In this document: in pieces, positions 1-7,626 of the stretch
How positions within the stretch are numbered: the first letter of the stretch is position 1
Layout of the letters: each line of letters begins with the position of its first letter
Source of the DNA: Chloroflexota bacterium
Lineage (GTDB): Bacteria > Chloroflexota > Dormibacteria > Dormibacterales > Dormibacteraceae
DNA: 32,420 nucleotides
Assembly: GCA_005889085.1 (NCBI GenBank)
Contig: VBDS01000011.1
Location: 1-32,420 of the forward strand
Direction of reading: 5' to 3'
Notes under the pieces: model-generated
What the model was told of the DNA's origin: nothing
The model's database searches: none
What the model saw: the letters and a program-made list of their open reading frames with translations, nothing else
Translations under genes and position numbers: made by a program

Positions 1-1379
1 TTGTTGCCGACCACCGAGACGACAGGTATCCGATGGCGCACCATCGTGTCGAACTCCATGGCAGAGAAGCCAAAGGCTCCATCGCCCGCCAGCAGGAAAA
101 CCTGCTTGTCGGGTCGCGCCAGCTTCGCGGCCATCGCGTAGCCAGGTCCGGAGCCCAGGCATCCGAACGGGCCGGGATCCAACCACAGGCCAGGTTTGGA
201 GCGTTCGATCAGCCGGCCCGCAAACGAGATGAAGTCGCCGCCGTCACCGACGATGATCGCGTCCGGATCGGCAAACCGGTCGACATCCGCGATGAGCCGG
301 GCGGGATGCACGGGAGACGCTTCCGACTGAGTCATAACCTCGTCTTTACGGCGCACCGCAGTCTCGGTTTCGCGGAGATTCTCCAGCCACTGGGAACTGG
401 AGGACGCGCGGCTCGCGGCGCCGGCGACCTGCTCCAGCGCCGCCTTGAGGTGGCCGAAGATCGCCACTTCCGCCGGACGGTGCTTGCGGTGGTCGTCGAC
501 GTCGATATAGATGAGCTGCGCGTCCTCCGCGAAAACAGGTGGCTGGCCGAAGTTGAGCCGGAAGTCCAGCAGCACTCCCACCAGGACCACGAGATCCGCC
601 TCGCGCAGCGCCTGGCCGCGGGCACGGGAGAAGAAAAGCGGGTGCGCCGGCGGCAGCATGCCGCGTGCCATGCCGTTGACGACAAGCGGCAGGCTTGCAC
701 CTTCGACCAGTGCGCTCAGCTCATGCTCGGCGTGCGCCCACCAGACGCCGCCGCCGGCGACGACGACCGGCCGCTCCGCTTTTCGGATCAATCGCGCAGC
801 CTGCTCGACGAGGTCTGGGTCGGGCGGCGGCCCGGGGTCGGGCGTGAGGTGCTCCGTCGCCTCGGGAAGATCGGCGGCGCCAAAGAAGACGTCGATCGGG
901 ATGTCCATGAAGACCGGGCCGGTGCGGCGGCTGAGGGCCGCCCGCATGCACTCGGCCGCCCAGGCGTACGCGTCGTCTGCCGAGCCCAGCGTCATCGCCT
1001 TCTTCGTGAGGCTCCGCACGACCTCGACGTGGTCCATCTCCTGCAGCGAACCCATCCCCCATCGCGCGATGGGTGCGCGGCCGCCGATGACGAACATCGG
1101 GGTGTCGTTGGCCTGGGCCTGGGCTAACGCCGACGCGGAGTTGGTCACGCCGGGCCCGGCGGTCACCGCCGCGACGCCGCATTCACGCGTGACCTTGGCC
1201 CATCCCTCGGCGGCAAACGCGGCCGACTGCTCGTGGCGCACGTCGATGATGCGGATGCCGTGCTCGGTGGCGCCGGTGAGGATTGGCCAGATGTGGCCGC
1301 CGTTGAGCGTGAACAGATGGCTGACGCCTGCCCGCTTGAGGGCCAGCGCGACGAGCTCGCCCGCGTTGCCCGAATCCAC
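1..1379 (-). CDS. Thiamine-diphosphate enzyme of the acetolactate synthase family (3' end cut by window)
   Basis: The gene runs off the left edge, so about 459 codons are visible of a family that usually has about 550. The N-terminal Pyr domain contains the conserved catalytic glutamate in RHEQSAAFAAEG. The C-terminal part shows the ThDP/Mg-binding motif GDGAFGFSAMEFDT, read leftwards and ending at SVVGN. Family members condense or decarboxylate 2-oxo acids or acyl-CoAs (acetolactate synthase, oxalyl-CoA decarboxylase, benzoylformate decarboxylase types). The substrate cannot be told from sequence, and no IlvN regulatory subunit is present to support valine/isoleucine synthesis. GTG at 1379 lies 2 bases after the stop of the isoaspartyl peptidase, which implies co-transcription. 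An in-frame GTG at 1400, overlapping the upstream gene, is an alternative start. Family confidence is high, substrate unknown. Confidence 0.87.
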   Translation of the reverse strand, partial: MDSGNAGELVALALKRAGVSHLFTLNGGHIWPILTGATEHGIRIIDVRHEQSAAFAAEGWAKVTRECGVAAVTAGPGVTNSASALAQAQANDTPMFVIGGRAPIARWGMGSLQEMDHVEVVRSLTKKAMTLGSADDAYAWAAECMRAALSRRTGPVFMDIPIDVFFGAADLPEATEHLTPDPGPPPDPDLVEQAARLIRKAERPVVVAGGGVWWAHAEHELSALVEGASLPLVVNGMARGMLPPAHPLFFSRARGQALREADLVVLVGVLLDFRLNFGQPPVFAEDAQLIYIDVDDHRKHRPAEVAIFGHLKAALEQVAGAASRASSSSQWLENLRETETAVRRKDEVMTQSEASPVHPARLIADVDRFADPDAIIVGDGGDFISFAGRLIERSKPGLWLDPGPFGCLGSGPGYAMAAKLARPDKQVFLLAGDGAFGFSAMEFDTMVRHRIPVVSVVGN

Positions 1380-1381
1380 GC

Positions 1382-2215
1382 CTACTCGGCCATCGCCCAC
1401 GGCATGGCAGAGGTGTTGAACGCCGCCCGAGGCGAGCCATGGTGCGGCATGAGGATCACGCCGCCCTTTGCCTTCATGGCTTTGCCCAGGTGGTCGATTG
1501 CGCCCTGGGCGACCGAAGCCGGGTCCATTCCGTGCTGCAGCTCGACGATCATCAAACGGGCCAGCCCGAGCCGGATGAACGCCTCGCCCTGCCCCGTCCC
1601 GCAGACTGCGCCGAACCGATCGTCGGCGTAGAAGCCCGCCCCTGGAATCGGGGAGTCGCCGATCCGTCCGGGCAGCTTGCCCTTGATGCCTCCGGTCGAG
1701 ACGGCGACCGCCAGGTGTCCCTCCGCGTCTCGGGCGACAGCCCCGACCGTGTCGGCGCCTTGCATCAGCTCCTGACGCTTGCGGTCGGTGATGAAGGTGG
1801 CGGGGTCCGCCATCTCGACGCCGTGCTCCCTTGCGAAACGCGAGGCTCCTTCGGCCGCCAGGAGCACGTGGCGGCCGTCCTGCATCACGGCCACGGCCAG
1901 GTCGATCGGGTGGCGCACATCACGCAAGCATGCTGCCCCGCCCGCGCGCAGCGCGGCGCCTTCCATCACCCCGGCGTCGAGCTCGACCACCCCATCGCTG
2001 TTCAGGCAAGCGCCGATGCCGGCGTTGAGAAGGGGCTCGTCCTCCATGTGACGAACCGCCGCGACGGCCGCGGCCAGGGCACCCTGGCCGATGAGGGCCC
2101 ATCCGACATCGCGGGCCCGCTCCACAGCGGCCTGGCGCAGCGGCCGTTCGGCGGCGGGGACTGGACCGGCGCCACCGTGGACGATCAGCGCCGAGCGGAC
2201 GGCCGTACGACTCAG
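1382..2215 (-). CDS. Isoaspartyl peptidase / L-asparaginase (Ntn hydrolase, T2 family)
   Basis: The protein is an N-terminal-nucleophile hydrolase that removes isoaspartyl residues from dipeptides and may hydrolyse asparagine. The precursor is expected to self-cleave before the threonine of DTVGAVARD, which is followed by the family block STGGIKGKLPGRIGDSPIPG. The first canonical start is GTG at 2125, but the conserved first strand ALIVHGGAG is encoded upstream of it, and between that strand and the upstream in-frame TAA no ATG, GTG or TTG occurs. The only candidates are CTG codons at 2215 and 2188. CTG at 2215 forms a 4-base CTGA overlap with the stop of the small upstream gene, so I chose it (277 residues). 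Downstream, the ThDP enzyme follows after 2 bases. Function is confident; the start codon is inferred. Confidence 0.88.
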   Translation of the reverse strand: MSRTAVRSALIVHGGAGPVPAAERPLRQAAVERARDVGWALIGQGALAAAVAAVRHMEDEPLLNAGIGACLNSDGVVELDAGVMEGAALRAGGAACLRDVRHPIDLAVAVMQDGRHVLLAAEGASRFAREHGVEMADPATFITDRKRQELMQGADTVGAVARDAEGHLAVAVSTGGIKGKLPGRIGDSPIPGAGFYADDRFGAVCGTGQGEAFIRLGLARLMIVELQHGMDPASVAQGAIDHLGKAMKAKGGVILMPHHGSPRAAFNTSAMPWAMAE

Positions 2216-2409
2216 TAAGCCTGGGCTTCTGTGTTAGGCCAGTCGGTGCGCCGCTCTAGGAAGCGACGCTCGGCGACTCGGCGGTCGAACGGAAAGAGGA
2301 TGCGGCGGCCTGCGGCTGCCCGCTCGGGAGCGCGTCGCTCGCCAAAGCGGCGGTCCGAAGCAGCTCGCCGGTCCAGGCCTGCTCGTCGCTCGGGTCCACG
2401 CGGTACCAC
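2212..2409 (-). CDS. Small Arg-rich protein with repeated DRR/ERR motifs, unknown function
   Basis: A 65-residue protein dominated by acidic-Arg-Arg triplets (LDRR, SDRR, GERR, FDRR, AERR, LERR) spaced 4-11 residues apart. It has no membrane segment and no catalytic motif. GTG at 2409 is preferred over GTG at 2415 because AAGAGG lies 6 bases upstream of 2409 but directly abuts 2415. The gene begins about 24 bases after the thyX stop and its TGA overlaps the CTG of the isoaspartyl peptidase, so it sits inside the operon and could serve translational coupling. Similar DRR/ERR-rich short sequences occur as linkers or tails in bacterial signalling proteins, but I do not know a function. It could be spurious, although position and RBS support it. 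Confidence 0.5.
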   Translation of the reverse strand: MVPRGPERRAGLDRRAASDRRFGERRAPERAAAGRRILFPFDRRVAERRFLERRTDWPNTEAQAY

Positions 2410-2433
2410 ATCCACCCTCTTAGACGAACGATG

Positions 2434-4035
2434 CTAGCGCACGCGATGGTCGATGGCATCGAGTTTCTCGTCAATTCTGCGCTCGGACTTGCGCCGCTCC
2501 AGCTCGTCTCCCGGCCCGAGGTCGACGAACCGGGCATACCGAGCCAGCCGGGGGTGGACCTCGCTGACCCGGCGGAACATCTCCTGCGCGATCCAGCGGT
2601 AGTCGGGGTGACCCTGCGGGGTGGTCCGCAGCTCGCACAGGTGGTAGATCTCGCGCAGGTTGGCCCGGAAGTACCAGCGCACGTGGAAGGCCAGGGGCAC
2701 GACATACTGGGCGACGGCAGGTCCAAGATCGCGCTCGAGCCGGGCGTGCGCGCCGGCCGCAGCGTCGACAGCGCCGGCGAAGGCGTCTTGCATCCCGAGC
2801 TCGGCAAGCCCTGGCGGAAGGTCGTAGCCGAGCGAGGTACCGAGGAGCTGGCGCTCCTGCGTCAGCATGCGGTGGCGGTGGAGGTCGCGATAGGCGGCGA
2901 AGTTGGCCACGATCTCGAACTCGTACTGCGCGTGCTCGAGGGCGCGGGGTGCCCGCTGCCTTCGGTTGGCGCGGTCCGCAAGGAGGCTTTCGAGCACGGC
3001 CGCGACGTCTGCGGATTGCGCCTCGAGGGGCAGGTTCGAGTGGGGAAACAGCGTGGCGGCGACGACTTTCTTCTCGGCGTCCGGATCGAATTCGATAAGG
3101 CGCACAGAGGGCTCCATCTCCCCACCCCGGCCCTGCCCGGCGAGCGGGGAGGGGGTCAGCGCCTTGATCCGGTTCCTGATGTTCGCGAGCCGCCTTGCCG
3201 CCGGCGCGCCGTAGCGCTCATCGAGCGCTCTCCTGACGAATGCGGGGATGACCAGCGATAGCTCGCGATGGAGGTCGGACGCCAGCACCTGGCATTCGGG
3301 CAGCTCGTGGGCGGCCATCTTCGTGATCAGGTATTCGAAGGCCCTGCCGTTGCCGAACAGCCCGAGGTTGGTCAGCGTGCCCGCCGGCAGCAAGCCGCGC
3401 AGTAGGTCGAGCGCTTTGGCCCGAGTCGCCGATTTCCAGGCGCGGTCGGTCTCCGCCTCCTCCTGGGGATATCGCTCGCGTATCGCGCGAGTCGCGGGCT
3501 CGACCAGGCCGCTGTAGGTCTCGAAAAGCGTGTCCGCGGCGCGCTCGTAGTCAGGATGAGCGAGCTCCGGGCCGCGGTGATAGAGGTACCGTCCGTCGGC
3601 CCCCGGGCGGTCGAAGCGGACGTAGCGCGTCGACTTTTCGAGTGGCGAGATCCCGATCCGGCTGTCCTCGACCGCCTTGGCCGCAAGCGTCGAGACCTGC
3701 TCCACAGCAACGTGGGCGCCGGCCAGCTCGGCCACCGAGTCGTCGCCGTAGCCGACGAGGACTCGTTCGTAGAACTCCTCTGCACGGCGGACCGCGACCA
3801 TATCGTCGTCGACGGGAGCGGAGCCGGCCAGGCGTTCGAAGCCGGAGTCCGGCTCGTTGATGAACTCGTCCAGCAGGACCCGGCGCAGGCTCTTCTCCGT
3901 CCTGGAGTACCGAGAGAACAGCGCTCCCTTGACGACCTCGGGGAGGTTGCGCAGCGCGAAGACGGGCCGGTCCAGGTTGGTGAAGTAGCGCTCGAGGAGA
4001 GACGCTTCTGCCGCACTGAACTCGGACTCTGGCAT
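2434..4035 (-). CDS. thyX: Double-domain ThyX-like (FAD-dependent thymidylate synthase family) protein
   Basis: About 533 residues, roughly twice the size of classical ThyX (220-250). The N-terminal half has a ThyX-signature remnant, SRIGISPLEKSTRY, keeping the S/E/STRY positions but not RHR. The C-terminal half has RDLHRHRMLTQERQ, which keeps RHR. ThyX makes dTMP from dUMP with methylene-tetrahydrofolate and FADH2. Because the signature is split between degenerate halves, the two might form one site together, or the protein might have a different role. ATG at 4035 is chosen because conserved sequence begins soon after it and GAGAGGGG lies about 11 bases upstream; GTG at 4107 would add 24 unlike residues. 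Between the halves, at 3120-3154, a repeat-like palindrome is translated in frame. It heads the minus-strand operon. Confidence 0.8.
   Translation of the reverse strand: MPESEFSAAEASLLERYFTNLDRPVFALRNLPEVVKGALFSRYSRTEKSLRRVLLDEFINEPDSGFERLAGSAPVDDDMVAVRRAEEFYERVLVGYGDDSVAELAGAHVAVEQVSTLAAKAVEDSRIGISPLEKSTRYVRFDRPGADGRYLYHRGPELAHPDYERAADTLFETYSGLVEPATRAIRERYPQEEAETDRAWKSATRAKALDLLRGLLPAGTLTNLGLFGNGRAFEYLITKMAAHELPECQVLASDLHRELSLVIPAFVRRALDERYGAPAARRLANIRNRIKALTPSPLAGQGRGGEMEPSVRLIEFDPDAEKKVVAATLFPHSNLPLEAQSADVAAVLESLLADRANRRQRAPRALEHAQYEFEIVANFAAYRDLHRHRMLTQERQLLGTSLGYDLPPGLAELGMQDAFAGAVDAAAGAHARLERDLGPAVAQYVVPLAFHVRWYFRANLREIYHLCELRTTPQGHPDYRWIAQEMFRRVSEVHPRLARYARFVDLGPGDELERRKSERRIDEKLDAIDHRVR
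3120..3154. repeat. GC-rich imperfect palindrome inside thyX, resembling the dispersed TPSPLAGEGRGGE-type repeat
   Basis: Arms CCCCACCCCG (3120-3129) and CGGGGAGGGG (3145-3154) pair at 9 of 10 positions around a 15-base loop. On the thyX strand this translates as LTPSPLAGQGRGGE, very close to the peptide encoded when a common dispersed bacterial palindrome lies inside a gene. It sits in the presumed linker between the two ThyX halves, where insertion would be tolerated. No second copy was seen in this window. Confidence 0.6.
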
Positions 4036-4212
4036 GGCCCGTAGTATCCCCTCTCTCGTGGAGACGAGGTGGTCCCTAGATGTTGTGTCGGGCGGGGCGC
4101 TATCCACAGCGTATAGGCGTTGTTGGCCGAGTTGTCCCCGGTTTGTCCCCAGGTCTGTTAAAAACTGCCTGCGAAACGCGGACGGCAGGCGCTCACTACA
4201 TTGCTATGTCTG
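4036..4212. promoter_or_regulatory. Divergent thyX / methyltransferase control region with helically phased TTGTCCCC repeats
   Basis: This gap separates two divergent transcription units. TTGTCCCC occurs twice on the plus strand, at 4132-4139 and 4143-4150, exactly 11 bases apart, so both copies face the same side of the helix. CTATCCACA at 4100-4108 is one base from the DnaA box TTATCCACA. TACATT at 4197-4202 is a plausible -10 placed so that the methyltransferase mRNA would be nearly leaderless, consistent with the lack of a Shine-Dalgarno there. TATACG (minus strand, about 4108-4113) is a weak -10 candidate for thyX. Binding proteins are unknown. Confidence 0.4.
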
Positions 4213-5001
4213 ATGGACGAGATCGACTGGGCCGCGCGCTGGAGGCGCCTGGTGGAGGATCGGGCGTCACTCGCCTCCGGCCACGCCGACTGCGGCTACT
4301 GGGACCGCCGCGCCCGCAGCTTTGCGCGCTCAACCCACGCGCGGGCCGATGAGTTCATGCGCGTGCTGGAGCCTTACCTGTCGCCGCGCAAGACGCTGAT
4401 CGACGTCGGAGCTGGGACGGGCCGGCACACCAACCCGCTCGCCGAGCGCCTCGAGTGGGTCACCGCGATCGAGCCATCCGAAGGCATGAGGTCGCACATC
4501 GCACAGCGCGACAACGTCACTGTCATCGCAAGCACGTGGGAGGATGCCGAGGTCGCGCCGGCGGACCTCGTCATCTGCAGCCACGTCCTTTATGGAGTCG
4601 CTGACCCGGTGACGTTCATCGCCAAGCTCGAGCGAGCGGCCCGCGAGCGCGTCTTCGTGATGATGCGTGAGACCGACCTCCCACATCCCGTGGCCGAGAT
4701 TCGCAGGCGGCTCCGCGGCGAAACCGGTCCGCGTTTGCCGCGCTTCAGCGAGCTTTTCATGCTCCTCCTGCAGGTGGGCATCGCTCCAGACGTCGCATTC
4801 TTGAAGTACCCGATCATGACTCGTTACTCCGATATGGACGAAGCGCTCGCCGACAGCCGCGCCCTGTTCGGCGGAGGGTGGGACGAGGCCGCGGGCCGGG
4901 CAGTCCTCGAAGAGATCCTGCAGCGCGACGGCGACGAGCTTGTGTTCGACGGCGGCGTGGCGCTGACTGGGGTGGCGCATTGGCAACCACGGGAGAGCTG
5001 A
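4213..5001 (+). CDS. Class I SAM-dependent methyltransferase
   Basis: A 262-residue Rossmann-fold methyltransferase. SAM-binding motif I is LIDVGAGTGRHTNPLAERL, followed by the acidic strand-2 residue in VTAIEPSEGM and by ADLVICSHVLYGV (motif IV region). The acceptor substrate is unknown. ATG at 4213 starts MDEIDWAARW and has no Shine-Dalgarno; a possible -10 lies about 10 bases upstream, so the transcript may be leaderless. The 3' end overlaps the following GNAT gene by 22 bases (4980-5001), implying coupling. It starts a long run of plus-strand genes. Confidence 0.85.
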   Translation: MDEIDWAARWRRLVEDRASLASGHADCGYWDRRARSFARSTHARADEFMRVLEPYLSPRKTLIDVGAGTGRHTNPLAERLEWVTAIEPSEGMRSHIAQRDNVTVIASTWEDAEVAPADLVICSHVLYGVADPVTFIAKLERAARERVFVMMRETDLPHPVAEIRRRLRGETGPRLPRFSELFMLLLQVGIAPDVAFLKYPIMTRYSDMDEALADSRALFGGGWDEAAGRAVLEEILQRDGDELVFDGGVALTGVAHWQPRES

Positions 5002-5831
5002 CAATCCGGCCGGTCAGGCCCGCAGACCGAGACCGTGTCGTCGAAATGACCCAGGACGTCTGGGAAGGGCACGACTACCTCGCGCGCGTTTTCGACCGTT
5101 GGGTGTCCGACGCCGGTGCGGCATTCCAGGCCGCGGAGATAGAAGGCGTGGTCGTCGGCCTCCAGCGGCTGCGGCCATTCGCACCCGGCCTCGTTTGGTA
5201 TGAGGGCCTTCGCGTCGCAAGCGAACACCGAAGGCAGGGCGTCGCTCGGACAATGCTCGAGGCGGCGATCGACGAGGCGCGGGCGCAGAACCTTCGCGAG
5301 ATGCGTCTCGCTACGCGCGACCTGCCGGCGGTTCGCCTGTTCGAGTCCGCGGGTTTTCGACGGATCGTCGAGGTCAAGTGGTGGCGCGGTCTTCGAGTGG
5401 AGGGCGGGGAGCCCGCTCGCATGCCTGAGGCCACTGAAGCCCGCAAGCTGTGGCCGTTCGTGGCCTCGAGTCGAGGCATCGAGCTCTATGGCGGCGTGTC
5501 TCCGGACCTGAACGGCGCGCGCGACCTTGACGCCACGGAGCTGGAGCGACTCGCGCGAAGCGGGTTGTTGAGGGTCGGCCCGGGCGGCCGCGCCCTTGCC
5601 CTCCTCCGCGAACCGTGGGGCCAGAACATCGCAGTCTCACTCCTCGCAGGTGCGGGCGGCGCCCTGCGCGAGGTGCTGATGGCGCTGCGCTTCGAAGCGG
5701 ACGCCGACGGCTTGAGCCACGTCACGATCAACCTGCCCCCGGGCCACCCTGCCGAAGAGGACCTTCGTGCCACCGGATACGATTTCGCGGATGCCGAAAA
5801 CAGCGCCTACGTCTACGCCCTCAAGCTCTAG
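4980..5831 (+). CDS. GNAT family N-acetyltransferase (long form, 283 aa)
   Basis: The N-terminal half is a clear GNAT domain: first strand ELTIRPVRPADRDRV and the acetyl-CoA pyrophosphate loop VASEHRRQGVARTML, followed by LPAVRLFESAGFRRI. The C-terminal half (about residues 150-283) could be a second, degenerate GNAT-like or substrate domain; it has no clear acetyl-CoA loop. TTG at 4980 is the only start that keeps the first strand without a long unlike extension, and it lies inside the end of the methyltransferase gene. The stop abuts the next start (TAG then TTG). The acetyl acceptor is unknown. Confidence 0.82.
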   Translation: MATTGELTIRPVRPADRDRVVEMTQDVWEGHDYLARVFDRWVSDAGAAFQAAEIEGVVVGLQRLRPFAPGLVWYEGLRVASEHRRQGVARTMLEAAIDEARAQNLREMRLATRDLPAVRLFESAGFRRIVEVKWWRGLRVEGGEPARMPEATEARKLWPFVASSRGIELYGGVSPDLNGARDLDATELERLARSGLLRVGPGGRALALLREPWGQNIAVSLLAGAGGALREVLMALRFEADADGLSHVTINLPPGHPAEEDLRATGYDFADAENSAYVYALKL

Positions 5832-7052
5832 TTGACTCGCCGTTACGTCGTTCTCGGCAACGGCATCGCCGGTCAGACGTGCGCTGAAGACCTGCGCAAG
5901 GCTGACCCAGACGCGTCGATCGTGATCATCGCCGCGGAGCGGCACCCTCTCTACAACCGGGTGGCGCTGCCGCGCTATCTGCGCGGCCAGGTGCGCCGCG
6001 AGAAGGTGTTCATGCGGACGGCCGAGGACTCCGCCAACCGGAACATCGAGATCCATTTCGAAACGTGGGCGACCGACGTCGATTTCGCGGGCAAGGTCGT
6101 CCACACCAACCGCGGGCAGGAATTCAAGTACGACGCGCTGCTCGTCGCGACGGGCGGCCGGCCGAAACCGCCCCCCTGGCCGGGCTCGGGAGAGGTCTCC
6201 GCGTGCCTTGGCTTCCAAACGCTAGACGACACCGACTCGATCATCGAGAAGGCGGACGCGTGCGAGAGGGTCCTCGTCATGGGCGGCAGCTTCATCGGCT
6301 ATGAGCTGGCCGAGGGAGTGAGCTTTCGGCACAAGGCACAGGTCAGCTGGATCATGCGCGGGCCCTGGTTTCTGCGCTACGTGCTCGACGAGGAAGGTGG
6401 CCAGCTGTGCCGCCAGCTCGGCGAGGCGCAGGGCGTCCAGTTCATCACCTCCGACGAGGTGCAAAAGTTCAGCCGGACCAACGGCCGTTACACCGCCGAG
6501 ACTGTGAACGGCGAGAAGGTCGAGTTCGACGTGCTGACCTACGGCGTCGGCCTGGACTACTACACCGAGCCGGTACGCGAGGGCCTCGAGCTGAACAAGG
6601 GAATCGTCACCGACTCGAAGCTGCGGACGTCCGCGCCAGACGTTTATGCGGCCGGCGACATCGCGGTGTTCTTCGATCTCATGGTCGAGCGCCACAACCA
6701 GATGGGCACCTGGGACAACGCCGAGGCGCATGGCAAGGTCGCGGCGCGAAACATGGCCGGGGCCGACGAGGACTTCTTCGACGTGCCCACATACACGACG
6801 ACGATGTTCGGCTCGACGCTGGCCGTGATGGGCGTCACGCCTGACGTGCAGCCCGACCTCGAGTCAGTCCGCACGTTCAGCTTCGAGGAGAAGTTCTACC
6901 GCAAGCTCTTCTTCAAGGACGACCGCCTGGTCGGCGCGATCATGATCGGCCCGCCCAAGGGTCGGAAGAAGCTGATCGAGATCATGCGCTCGCGGCAGAA
7001 GATCGAGCGGCCGAAACAGGAGCTGCTCGACCCGGCAAACCTCAAGGACTAG
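5832..7052 (+). CDS. FAD/NAD(P)-dependent pyridine nucleotide-disulfide oxidoreductase family
   Basis: A 406-residue flavoprotein related to rubredoxin/ferredoxin reductases and the NirB N-terminal domain. It has the FAD-binding GNGIAG (residues 9-14) in the first strand, the NAD(P)-binding GGSFIGYELAEG in the middle and the second FAD signature DVYAAGDIA near residue 275. No CxxxxC redox-active disulfide is visible, so a thioredoxin- or lipoamide-reductase role is unlikely. It probably transfers electrons between NAD(P)H and a small redox partner that is not encoded here. TTG at 5832 follows the GNAT stop with no gap. Expected to be cytoplasmic. Fold and cofactors are confident, partner unknown. 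Confidence 0.88.
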   Translation: MTRRYVVLGNGIAGQTCAEDLRKADPDASIVIIAAERHPLYNRVALPRYLRGQVRREKVFMRTAEDSANRNIEIHFETWATDVDFAGKVVHTNRGQEFKYDALLVATGGRPKPPPWPGSGEVSACLGFQTLDDTDSIIEKADACERVLVMGGSFIGYELAEGVSFRHKAQVSWIMRGPWFLRYVLDEEGGQLCRQLGEAQGVQFITSDEVQKFSRTNGRYTAETVNGEKVEFDVLTYGVGLDYYTEPVREGLELNKGIVTDSKLRTSAPDVYAAGDIAVFFDLMVERHNQMGTWDNAEAHGKVAARNMAGADEDFFDVPTYTTTMFGSTLAVMGVTPDVQPDLESVRTFSFEEKFYRKLFFKDDRLVGAIMIGPPKGRKKLIEIMRSRQKIERPKQELLDPANLKD

Positions 7053-7059
7053 GGAGACC

Positions 7060-7593
7060 TTGGCTCCTGAGTACGCGTTCCTCACCCGTTGGCGCGTAGT
7101 GGGCACCGCCGAGGAGGTCGCCGAGATCCTCGGGGATGCCACCTCGCTCGCGCGCTGGTGGCCGTCGGTCTATCTCGACGTGAAGGAGCTGGCGCCCGGC
7201 GATCCAACGACTCGTACCGGCCGAGTCATCGACCTCTACACCAAGGGCTGGCTGCCCTACACCTTGCGGTGGAAGTTCACCGTCACCGAGTCAAACCCAC
7301 CACATGGGTTCAAGCTTCGCGCCGAGGGCGACTTCGAAGGCACCGGCGTGTGGACGATCAGGCAGGACGGCGAATACGTAGAGGCGATTTATGACTGGCG
7401 GATCGCAGCCACGAAGCCACTCCTGCGATATGGGAGCTTCGTACTCCGGCCGATCTTTGCCGCCAACCATCGGTGGGCCATGGCGCGTGGCCTGGAGAGC
7501 ATCGAGCTCGAGCTACGACGCCGCAGAGCCCGCACGCCGGCCGAGCGCGAGGCGGTGCCGCCGCCACCTGGTCCGACGTTTCAGTCTCACTGA
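7060..7593 (+). CDS. SRPBCC (START/polyketide cyclase-like) protein
   Basis: A 177-residue protein with the helix-grip ligand-binding pattern: an N-terminal strand (YAFLTRWRVVGTAEEVAEIL), a Trp-rich helix (SLARWWPSVY) and successive beta strands (LRWKFTVTE, GFKLRAEGDF, GVWTIRQDG). The last 25 residues are Arg- and Pro-rich and look disordered. SRPBCC proteins bind or process hydrophobic ligands; the ligand is unknown here. TTG at 7060 has GGGAG 3-4 bases upstream and lies 7 bases after the oxidoreductase stop, so the two are probably co-transcribed. Confidence 0.8.
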   Translation: MAPEYAFLTRWRVVGTAEEVAEILGDATSLARWWPSVYLDVKELAPGDPTTRTGRVIDLYTKGWLPYTLRWKFTVTESNPPHGFKLRAEGDFEGTGVWTIRQDGEYVEAIYDWRIAATKPLLRYGSFVLRPIFAANHRWAMARGLESIELELRRRRARTPAEREAVPPPPGPTFQSH

Positions 7594-7626
7594 GCCGGCT
7601 TTCGTCGTATTGTTAGCCCAGGACAG

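Noticed and set aside
33-1127. Long plus-strand open frames opposite the left-edge gene
   Set aside because: They are antisense to the ThDP enzyme, whose motifs (RHEQSAAF, GDGAFGF) are clear on the minus strand; the plus frames show no family features.
4878-4979. Upstream start for the first GNAT protein
   Set aside because: The extra residues are an out-of-frame reading of the methyltransferase, and the GNAT first strand begins right after TTG 4980.
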